A DNA stretch of 64,000 bases from Comamonadaceae bacterium. Lineage in GTDB: Bacteria > Pseudomonadota > Gammaproteobacteria > Burkholderiales > Burkholderiaceae_C. Numbering within the stretch: position 1 is the first letter of the stretch; each line of letters starts with the position of its first letter. Below, in pieces: positions 55,286-62,603 of this stretch. Both the position numbers and the translations under genes were made by a program. The stretch lies in assembly GCA_947443645.1 (NCBI GenBank), contig CANEXF010000003.1, forward strand, positions 178,122 through 242,121. Direction: 5' to 3'. The notes under the pieces were generated by a model. That model saw nothing but the letters and a program-made list of their open reading frames with translations, was not told the DNA's origin and did no database searches.

Positions 55286-55498
55286 TCAAAAACCAGCCTG
55301 CTCTGCCGGTGCACGCTTGTCGTCCTTTGTGATGGCTTGTTCGCTGCCGCGCTGCCGCTGAGGCGTTTGCGGCTGAGACGGCTGCGGCGGCTGGAAGTCA
55401 TGTGAGCCACTTTGCTGCTGCTGGCGGTTCATCGTTCGCAGCGGTTGCTGTTGCTGCTGTCTTGGCAGGCTATTAGAGCTTGCATAAGCGGTGGTCAT
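55286..55498 (-). CDS. Small glutamine/proline-rich protein
   Basis: 70 residues, with QQQQQ and QQQQ runs and a PPQPSQPQTPQRQR stretch, no domain recognised. AGGAG six bases before the ATG gives the main support for translation. The composition is that of a disordered protein. It is flanked by a lipoprotein gene and the BLUF gene, with no operon link. It could be a real small gene or a spurious frame in repetitive DNA. Confidence 0.45.
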   Translation of the reverse strand: MTTAYASSNSLPRQQQQQPLRTMNRQQQQSGSHDFQPPQPSQPQTPQRQRGSEQAITKDDKRAPAEQAGF

Positions 55499-55775
55499 GT
55501 TGATCTCCTGGTGGCCTCTGGTCCACAGGTCTTGGCCGAACTGACGCCTGACTTGCGCCTGGTCTGCGGGCGATCGGTCGTGCGTGACAAACGCCTGGAT
55601 TGAAACTGTGGCAACGAGGCCTTAGCTTAGGAAGCACGCAGGGCAGGCCCTGTCATCCCGACTGGTGGCTTGCTGTCAGCAGCTACCTACAGAAAAGATG
55701 CGCACAAGAATGGTGCAGAATGTCAGCACATTTGTTAAGCGCCTAAAAATTTCTAAACTCCTGTCTCAACCCGAT

Positions 55776-56180
55776 ATGAAGGCCACTACAGACCTGTATG
55801 AAGTGATTTACCTGAGCACGCTTGCGCCAGATGTATCTGTCAGCGTGGTCGCAGACATCACGCGCAAGGCACGCGAAGGCAATGCAGCGAGAAACATCTC
55901 GGGCCTGCTGATTTTTGACGGCTTGCGCTTTTGTGAACAGGTCGAGGGGGCGAAAAAAGACATCGTGGCGCTCATTGATAGGGTCAGACACGACCCACGC
56001 CACATCAAGTTTGAAATCCTGCACCATGGCGCGCTCAACAACAGGCGCTTTTCGAACTTCAGCATGGGCTATGCCGAGGTCGAAGACCCCGATGTGCTGA
56101 GCCAGCTGGCGCTGCTCAGAGGCCAGGAGGCGCTGGACGCCCTGACAGCCTTGCTGCCGACGCTGGACCTGTACGCCTGA
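55776..56180 (+). CDS. BLUF-domain blue-light photoreceptor with Glu in place of the key Gln
   Basis: FAD-binding light sensor, BLUF only, about 134 residues. Aligned to AppA, the residues are Y12 (Y21), N36 (N45), F95 (W104) and M97 (M106), all with the same spacing, but the position of Q63 is E54, in RFCEQVEG (codon GAA). The BLUF fold elements LYEVIYLS, NISGLLIFDG and DPRH are intact. I start at the ATG at 55776; upstream in-frame starts (55665 GTG, 55698 ATG) would add a basic extension and no start has a clear ribosome binding site. No output domain is fused. Confidence 0.85.
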   Translation: MKATTDLYEVIYLSTLAPDVSVSVVADITRKAREGNAARNISGLLIFDGLRFCEQVEGAKKDIVALIDRVRHDPRHIKFEILHHGALNNRRFSNFSMGYAEVEDPDVLSQLALLRGQEALDALTALLPTLDLYA

Positions 56181-56206
56181 GCGATTAGGCCAGCCGCACA
56201 GCTGGC

Positions 56207-57055
56207 TCAGAATTCAACGCTCTGGCCTTCCGTCATGGGCACAACCTTGCTGGTGCCGCCTTTCATGGCGGCCTGGAAATCGACCAGCGTGCCGGTCGCC
56301 AACGGGTTGGAGTTGTAATGCATGGCAATCACATATTTTGAGTTGATCCAGGTGCGCGCCGCAAAAGCCGCATCATCCGGGCCCATGGTGAAGTTGCCAC
56401 CAATCGGCATCAGCACGAGATCCGGCTTGTAGTAGTCGCTGATGAACTTCATGTCGCCAAACAGACCGGTATCGCCCATGTGCCAGATCTTGAAACCGTT
56501 TTCCAGCTCAATGATGTAGCCCACAGCCTCGCCCGCAGGATGGGACTCGTTCTTGTTGGTCGCGGGGTTGTTCCACACCAGCAGCGAAGAATGTTCAGCT
56601 GCAACTGCAGTGACCTTGATGCCGGGCAGCGGTTTGACGCTGCCGGTCTTGTTGAAGCGGTGCGTGAGCTCGGCAGGCAAGATGCCAAGCGTGACCAGGG
56701 GCGTGATCATGTCGCCCGGGCCGTAGAGCTTGGTGTTGTTGAGTTTGGCAATCGCCGGCGCATCACCGATATGGTCGCCGTGCGCATGGGTCACCAGCAG
56801 CACATCGACCTTGCCCAGAGCCGACAGATCGGTCTTGTACGGTGCAGGCGCTTTCGGGCCGCCACTGAGCCAGGGATCAATCACGATGACCTTGCCGCCT
56901 GGCGACTTGATACGAAAGCTGGCCTGACCCAGCCAGAGCAGCTCGGTCTTGCCGTTGGCAGCAGCTGCGGTTTGCGCGCCCGCAGGAAGGGCCATGCCCA
57001 GCATCAGTACGGACAGCGCGAGCGCCCAGCTGTTGGTGAAAAAACGCTTATGCAT
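56207..57055 (-). CDS. Exported metal-dependent hydrolase, UlaG-like MBL fold
   Basis: 282-residue metallo-beta-lactamase-fold protein. With the ATG at 57055 (MHKRFFTNSWAL, GGAG seven bases upstream) a signal peptide ends ALPAGAQ. The zinc motif THAHGDH is intact, followed by KIWHMGDTGLFGD and the late VIAMHYNS, as in the UPF0173/UlaG group. Secretion to the periplasm is inferred from the signal peptide, unusual for UlaG, which is cytosolic. It precedes the second MBL gene on the same strand with a 104-base gap. Substrate unknown. Confidence 0.85.
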   Translation of the reverse strand: MHKRFFTNSWALALSVLMLGMALPAGAQTAAAANGKTELLWLGQASFRIKSPGGKVIVIDPWLSGGPKAPAPYKTDLSALGKVDVLLVTHAHGDHIGDAPAIAKLNNTKLYGPGDMITPLVTLGILPAELTHRFNKTGSVKPLPGIKVTAVAAEHSSLLVWNNPATNKNESHPAGEAVGYIIELENGFKIWHMGDTGLFGDMKFISDYYKPDLVLMPIGGNFTMGPDDAAFAARTWINSKYVIAMHYNSNPLATGTLVDFQAAMKGGTSKVVPMTEGQSVEF

Positions 57056-57159
57056 GGCAAGGCTCCAGAGCAAGTAGGTGGTTGGTTAGCATGCCAATTC
57101 TGCCAAGCTTTTTGGCACCCACCATCAGGGTTTGCCTTGTTCCGGGGGCCTGGGCCGCT

Positions 57160-58149
57160 TCAGCTTTGCAGCGCGGCCCACATCTCCTGGTCACGCGCGG
57201 CGGTCCAGATGCGCGGGTTCTTGATGCCGCTGGCTTCATCGAAAGCGCGGCTCACGTCAAAGGGCAGGCAATGCTCGTAGATGAAGACCTGGCCGAACAC
57301 CGGGTCCATGCTCTTGCGCGTATGCGCCATGGCGGCCTTCAGGCTCATGCCTGCTGCAGCCGCCTCCTTGCCGGCCTGGTACAGCGTTTCAACCCAGCGC
57401 TTGGTGTAGTCGATCGCCTTGTTGACATTGGCTGCGCCCTTCATGGCCTCGCCGCGCCCCGGGACTATGGCCAGTGCCTGCAGCGCTCGCAGGGCTTCCA
57501 GCGTGGCGGGCCATTCCTCGAGTTGCGCGTCCCCGGTGTAAACGCCGGCGTTGTACTCGACCAGATCGCCTGAAAACAGCACTTTTTCTTCTTCCACCCA
57601 GGCGACAGTGTCGCCACGCGTATGGCCCGGACCGGGGTGCCAGACCTGAACCTTGACGCCGCCCAGGTCAAGCACCAGCTTGCCGGGGGGCTCGCCCTTG
57701 GCAGGATCACCGCCGGCGATCACCAGCGTTGGCCAGGTCAGGCCAGGCACGCTTTCGGCGTTGCGAAACAGGCGCGGAAAGCGCTCCATCTCGCTTTGCA
57801 TGTCCTGCGCACCACGCTCGACGATCAGCTCGTAAGTACCCTGGCTGGCAATCACCTCGGTCGCGCCTTCAGCCAGGTAGGCGCTGGCGCCCAGCACACG
57901 CACCGCATGGTAGTGCGTGAGCAGCACGTACTTGATGGGTTTGTCGCTGATGGCTCGTATGCGCGCAATCAGGTCCTGCGCCATCACCGGCGTGGCCGTG
58001 GCGTCGCTCACCATGATGAACTTGTCGCCAATGATGACGCCAGAATTCGGATCACCCTCGGCGGTGTAAGCCCAGCAATGCGCGCTGAGCTGCTCGAAGG
58101 TGATGGTCTTGTCCGTCAGGTCTGACTGGGATGCGAAGGCTTTGGACAT
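57160..58149 (-). CDS. MBL-fold protein with degenerate metal site
   Basis: 329-residue metallo-beta-lactamase-fold protein, cytoplasmic by lack of a signal. The core motif HxHxDH reads THYHAVR: H79 and H81 are kept but the Asp and last His are V83 and R84. A later His normally in the PGHG loop is Arg in VPGRGEAM. GPGHTRGDT and FSGDLVEYN are conserved. It could still bind one metal, or have lost hydrolase activity. AGGAG lies six bases before the ATG. Similar forms occur in Comamonadaceae; role unknown. Confidence 0.82.
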   Translation of the reverse strand: MSKAFASQSDLTDKTITFEQLSAHCWAYTAEGDPNSGVIIGDKFIMVSDATATPVMAQDLIARIRAISDKPIKYVLLTHYHAVRVLGASAYLAEGATEVIASQGTYELIVERGAQDMQSEMERFPRLFRNAESVPGLTWPTLVIAGGDPAKGEPPGKLVLDLGGVKVQVWHPGPGHTRGDTVAWVEEEKVLFSGDLVEYNAGVYTGDAQLEEWPATLEALRALQALAIVPGRGEAMKGAANVNKAIDYTKRWVETLYQAGKEAAAAGMSLKAAMAHTRKSMDPVFGQVFIYEHCLPFDVSRAFDEASGIKNPRIWTAARDQEMWAALQS

Positions 58150-58470
58150 GGAGCTCTCCTGTGGATGTGAGGCAAGGACACGCTATGCAGCTTCGCACAT
58201 CTTAGCGACCAGCGCGCTTTGGAGCGAGGCACAGGCGGCCGCTGTATTTGCAGCCGCCACACCACGTCACAAAACTGACACGCCAATGACTTGGCCGAGT
58301 CACACAGGGTTTCTACCATCGCGCCTATTACTTTTTTACTCGTGCTTGTTGCATGAGCCACCCCGACCTATTGACGTCTTTTCTTTTTCCTATCTGTCCT
58401 TTGTATTTTGCTTAGCTGATTTCTGCTTCACATCACCTGTCTTCCTGTCTCCACTTCAACAAGAGTTCTC
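58150..58470 (+). promoter_or_regulatory. Leader of the TonB-dependent receptor operon
   Basis: Gap of 321 bases. The last 150 bases are pyrimidine-rich. I see no Fur box and no Pho box; three CTGTC words (58394, 58437, 58445) lack the 11-base period of a Pho box. No gene or RNA identified. Confidence 0.4.
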
Positions 58471-60783
58471 ATGAAAAAAACAACGGCCTTTGAGCCAAAA
58501 ACAATTGTTCACCTCGTCTCGCTGGCAATGCTTTCGCTGGCCAGCCCTTATGCACTTGCACAAACCGCCGCACCGGTCGATCTGGGCAGCATTGGCGCCA
58601 CCACGGCGGCCGGCGCATACCGCTCGGAAGACGCGATCAAAGGCACGGCCTCGGCGATAGCGCCCACGCAGTCCAGTTTGTTCGCCACGCAGCCACAGTC
58701 CATCATCACGCGCGAGTTCATGGATCTGTCTGTTGCACCCACGGCTGAATACAGCCGCATCGTCAACATCGCGCCCAGCCTGTCAGGCGACTCGGCCAAC
58801 GGCCCGGGACTGAGCGAGACAAAAACCACGCTGCGCGGTTTCTCGGATGACCAGTACAACATCACTTTTGACGGTATCCCATGGGGCGACACCAACAACC
58901 CGGCACACCACTCGACCTCGTTTTTCCCAGCCTCCACAATTGGCGGCGCAGTCGTTGAACGCGGCCCCGGCAATGCCAGCAATCTGGGCTACGCCACTTT
59001 TGGCGGCTCCATCAACCTGTCATCCAAGAAGCCGTCGCAGGAGCCTGTGACCAGCGTCTTCACCTCGATGGGCAGCTGGAACACCCAGCTTTACGGCGTG
59101 TCTTACGAGAGCGGCCGCCTGGCCAACTACGGCGACGCAACGCTGCAATTGAACTACCAGAGCCTGTCATCCGACGGCTACCTGACGGCCAGCCCGGTCA
59201 AGAGCCAGAACTTCACGCTCAAATTTGAGCGTCCAGTGGGCGACGCCTCACTGCTGACGGTGTTCAGCTCGGTCAACCACATCAATTACGCACAGCCAGA
59301 CAGCAACAAGGGCGTGACGCTCACGCAAGCGGCTGCCTTTGGCAAGAATTTTCAGCTCAACAACGACCCCACGAGCATGAACTTTGCAGGCTTTAACGCC
59401 ACCACAAAAGACACCGACTTCAGCTACATCCGCCTGCGCAGCGAGCTCGGCAACGGCTGGCAGACCGACAACCAGGCCTACACCTACGCCTACAACAACC
59501 AGACGAAATCATCGACCGACCCGACCTGGACCGGATCGTCGGGCACAGGCGTTGGTGCTGACCCGCGTAAAACAGCGTCGGATGGCACACGCACGGTCAC
59601 GGCCAATGGCGACATCCCGGGCATAGACAAGCAGAACAAGTACCGCGTCTATGGCGATATTTTCAAGGCCACCAAGAAAATCGAGTCCGGTCTTGCGCGT
59701 GTGGGCGTCTGGTATGAGACTTCGTCCACCGACCGCCACCAGTACGACATGGACTTGACGACCGGCGCCTACAACCGCATCGAAACCACGGCCAATGCGA
59801 ACTTCCTGCCAGGCACCAACCGACCAATAGACAGCGTGCTGTTTGACCAGCAGTCCAAGATCAAATCGGTTCAGCCTTTCGCTGAATTTGAATGGGCTGC
59901 AGCCAAGGGCACAACCATCACGCCTGGCCTGAAATATGCAAGCATCACGCGTTCGGTGAATTCGGCCGTTGAAGCGACCACCCGCGAACTTAACCACGTG
60001 TCCTCACTGACCTACAAGGCGGCGCTGCCCTACCTGACCGTCAACCAGCAACTCCAGCCGGGTCTGGCCGCCTATGCGCAATATGCCCAGGGCTTTCAAA
60101 TCCCCGACCTGAAGACCTTTTACGTCGCCGACCCGACCAAGAACAGCACAGCGCCGCAGAAATCGACCAACTACCAAGTCGGCATCGTTGGCAAAAGTGA
60201 CCGTATGACCTGGGACGCGGATCTCTACCGCATCGACTTCACCAACAAGCTGGTGGCCAATGGCCTGACGGGCGCAGATGCAGGCTTTGTCAATATCGGC
60301 GGTGCCAGGTACCAGGGCATGGAAGCCCAGATGGCCTACATCATTGGTGGCGGCTTTTCTGCCTATACCAATGGTTCCATCAACAGCGCCAAAAGCAATG
60401 AAACCGGCAAGCAGATCTCAGGCGCGCCACTCATGACGGCAGCACTGGGCGGCCTGTACAACCAGGGCCAATGGGCTGGCTCGCTGATCTACAAACTCAC
60501 GGGCGCCACACGTCAAAAAGACTACAGCAACTCGATGGCCTACTACGACTACTACAACGTGGCGGCATACGGCAATCTGGATCTGGGCGTGTCTTACACC
60601 ATGAAGAATGTCAGCACTTTCACCAAGTCACTGAAGCTGCAATTGAACGTGTTTAACCTGACCAACAGCCAGCAGGTCACGGCCATCACCGCCAAATCCA
60701 GCAGCAGCACGGGCTCAGCATTGGACACCTACATCTACCAGGCACCGCGCAGCATTCAGCTGTCACTCAAGGCAGATTTCTAA
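58471..60783 (+). CDS. TonB-dependent outer-membrane receptor
   Basis: 770-residue ligand-gated barrel. A signal peptide ends SPYALAQT; the plug domain has SIITREFMDL, TTLRGFSDDQYNITFDGIPWGD and VERGPGNASNLGYATFGGSINLSSK, and the barrel ends SIQLSLKADF with C-terminal Phe. The plug lacks an obvious TonB box. The following exbB-exbD-tonB genes provide a dedicated energy module. A metallophosphoesterase gene closes the cluster, suggesting the ligand may be phosphorylated (inference); a siderophore is the usual alternative. Confidence 0.93.
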   Translation: MKKTTAFEPKTIVHLVSLAMLSLASPYALAQTAAPVDLGSIGATTAAGAYRSEDAIKGTASAIAPTQSSLFATQPQSIITREFMDLSVAPTAEYSRIVNIAPSLSGDSANGPGLSETKTTLRGFSDDQYNITFDGIPWGDTNNPAHHSTSFFPASTIGGAVVERGPGNASNLGYATFGGSINLSSKKPSQEPVTSVFTSMGSWNTQLYGVSYESGRLANYGDATLQLNYQSLSSDGYLTASPVKSQNFTLKFERPVGDASLLTVFSSVNHINYAQPDSNKGVTLTQAAAFGKNFQLNNDPTSMNFAGFNATTKDTDFSYIRLRSELGNGWQTDNQAYTYAYNNQTKSSTDPTWTGSSGTGVGADPRKTASDGTRTVTANGDIPGIDKQNKYRVYGDIFKATKKIESGLARVGVWYETSSTDRHQYDMDLTTGAYNRIETTANANFLPGTNRPIDSVLFDQQSKIKSVQPFAEFEWAAAKGTTITPGLKYASITRSVNSAVEATTRELNHVSSLTYKAALPYLTVNQQLQPGLAAYAQYAQGFQIPDLKTFYVADPTKNSTAPQKSTNYQVGIVGKSDRMTWDADLYRIDFTNKLVANGLTGADAGFVNIGGARYQGMEAQMAYIIGGGFSAYTNGSINSAKSNETGKQISGAPLMTAALGGLYNQGQWAGSLIYKLTGATRQKDYSNSMAYYDYYNVAAYGNLDLGVSYTMKNVSTFTKSLKLQLNVFNLTNSQQVTAITAKSSSSTGSALDTYIYQAPRSIQLSLKADF

Positions 60784-61440
60784 ATGACGCTGTCCAAACT
60801 GCTTGAGCTGGCCAACCATTCGGGCGGCACGCTCTACCTGATGTGCTTGCTGCTGCTGGCGGCACTCACCGTGATCATTGAGCGCAGCCTCTACCTGTCC
60901 AGAATGCAGCAAGGCGGCGTCGATCTGATCGCCCTGCTCAATACCGGCGTACCGCTGCATGCCGAGGTGACGCAGCAGGCACTGCAAAAGCACGAGCGGC
61001 TGCCGCATGTGAGCCTGTTCACGGCGGCACTGATAGAGCCGTCAGATGCCCAGCGAGAAAATTGTGCCGGCCACCTCGAAGAGGCGGTGATGCACGAAGT
61101 GCCAACGCTGGACCGCTCACTTTGGGTGCTGGACACGGTGATCACGCTGGCGCCGCTGCTGGGCCTGTTCGGCACCATCATCGGCATGTTTGGCGCGTTT
61201 GCGGTACTCGGTGATGTGCAAAACGGTGCCGGCCAGGTCACAGGCGGCATCGCCGAAGCCCTGATCGCCACTGCGTCAGGCCTGCTGATCGCCATGATAG
61301 GACTGGTCTTCTTCAACTGGCTCAACACCAAGGTGCGCAGCATCGTGCATCAGATGGAGACCATCAAGCTGATGCTGCTGAACCGCCGCTTTGGCGCCAG
61401 TCCAGTCGCAGGCATGCGAGCCGGTCTGAAGGTAGCCTGA
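60784..61440 (+). CDS. exbB: ExbB/TolQ-family proton channel
   Basis: 218-residue inner-membrane component of the energy transducer for TonB. Three membrane segments are present (about 15-38, 110-140 and 160-185), with the conserved LAPLLGLFGTIIGMFGAF channel motif. It directly follows the receptor stop (no gap). Together with ExbD it would couple the proton gradient to the TonB encoded two genes downstream. Confidence 0.93.
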   Translation: MTLSKLLELANHSGGTLYLMCLLLLAALTVIIERSLYLSRMQQGGVDLIALLNTGVPLHAEVTQQALQKHERLPHVSLFTAALIEPSDAQRENCAGHLEEAVMHEVPTLDRSLWVLDTVITLAPLLGLFGTIIGMFGAFAVLGDVQNGAGQVTGGIAEALIATASGLLIAMIGLVFFNWLNTKVRSIVHQMETIKLMLLNRRFGASPVAGMRAGLKVA

Positions 61441-61442
61441 AG

Positions 61443-61838
61443 ATGCGTTACTTTGAAACCCGCAAGGCCCGCATAGAGATCATTCCCATGATCGACATCA
61501 TGCTGTTCCTGCTGGTATTTTTTGCCATGATGACGCTGCGCATGATTCCCTCCACCGGCCAGGTATCGAAACTGCCGACCAGCTCGACCGCCACCACCAT
61601 GGCCCCACCTAAGCTGATGGTTGAAATTCATGCCGGCGGTCAACTCTTTGCCGATGGTCAGGCCGTGACGCCAGACCGCATCAGCGCGCTGGTGCGCAGC
61701 CGTGACCCGGCCAAGCTGGCTGTCACCATCGCAGGCGGCGAGGATGCCTCGCTGCAACAGGTGATGGGCGTGATCGACGCCGTCCGCAATGGTGGTGCAA
61801 CCCAGATCGGACTGGCCGCGCGTCAGACTGCGCGGTGA
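61443..61838 (+). CDS. exbD: ExbD/TolR-family protein
   Basis: 131-residue subunit with one N-terminal membrane helix containing the essential aspartate in PMIDIMLFLLVFF, and a periplasmic domain. It starts two bases after exbB and overlaps tonB by four bases (GTGA), fitting coupled stoichiometric synthesis. Confidence 0.92.
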   Translation: MRYFETRKARIEIIPMIDIMLFLLVFFAMMTLRMIPSTGQVSKLPTSSTATTMAPPKLMVEIHAGGQLFADGQAVTPDRISALVRSRDPAKLAVTIAGGEDASLQQVMGVIDAVRNGGATQIGLAARQTAR

Positions 61839-62539
61839 GCACGGCCGTCATGGGGATGGCGCTGCCCCGCCATCCCGGCCGCAGACAGTGGCAGGCCTTT
61901 GGCTCAGCCCTGGGCCTTGAAGCTGCAGTCATAGGCGTGCTGATCGCCTGGCTCGCAAGTCACCCAACGCAGCCGCCAGAACCCGTTGTGCCACTGAGCA
62001 TCGAATCGATAGTCGCGCCGGCGCCGGACAAGCTGCCCGAGCCAGAAAAAGCCAAGCCCTTGCCCGTGCTGCCGCCTTTGCTCAAGCCAGTATTGCGCGC
62101 AGTGACCCCACCGGTGGCAGCACCGCAACCCACGCCAGCCGTGGTCGCTGCAGCCACACCAACGCCCTCACCCGCGCCTTCTGCAGTGGCAACCGCTGCT
62201 GCGGCATCGCCCGCACCAGCGCAGCCCGCCGTTGCCACAAACAGTGTTGTCGATCCGGCGCTGGCCTACAACGCCAGGCTCACGGCAGCGGCACAAGCTG
62301 CATTTGAAGTTCCTGGCGCTGTGACGGCTTTGGGCTTCAAGGGTCGCGCGCGCGTTGCCTTCAGCCTGCGCGACGCCCTGCCTTCAGCGATTCACATCGT
62401 TCAGTCCAGCGGACTGGGCGCGATGGATAGAGCGGCCATGAAGGCGGTGCAGCAGGCAGCCTATCCGCAACCGCCTGCGAGTTTGCAAGGCAAAGAGCTC
62501 AGCTACCAGATCTGGGTGACACATGAGATGGTGCCGTAG
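61835..62539 (+). CDS. tonB: TonB-family energy transducer
   Basis: 234-residue protein with an N-terminal membrane anchor (about 25-45), a long Pro/Ala-rich periplasmic spacer (PEPVVPLSIESIVAPAPDKL, then runs of PTP/APA), and a C-terminal TonB domain (VTALGFKGRARVAFSLRDALPSAIHIVQSSG). It starts at GTG within the exbD stop; an ATG five codons later is also possible. It is dedicated to the receptor encoded at the head of the operon. Confidence 0.9.
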   Translation: MSTAVMGMALPRHPGRRQWQAFGSALGLEAAVIGVLIAWLASHPTQPPEPVVPLSIESIVAPAPDKLPEPEKAKPLPVLPPLLKPVLRAVTPPVAAPQPTPAVVAAATPTPSPAPSAVATAAAASPAPAQPAVATNSVVDPALAYNARLTAAAQAAFEVPGAVTALGFKGRARVAFSLRDALPSAIHIVQSSGLGAMDRAAMKAVQQAAYPQPPASLQGKELSYQIWVTHEMVP

Positions 62540-62603
62540 CGTCGCATCAAGCCTGCCCAGCGCCCCGCATCGCACCCATCACGTGCAAAGAATCAAAAGC
62601 GCC

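Noticed and set aside
55412..55603. Plus-strand 63-residue open frame opposite the Gln-rich gene
   Set aside because: No ribosome binding site or domain; the minus-strand frame has AGGAG and is the better, though still weak, candidate.
58381..58450. Possible Pho box upstream of the TonB receptor
   Set aside because: Three CTGTC words are present but not with the 11-base period and A/T spacer of a Pho box; two are eight bases apart.
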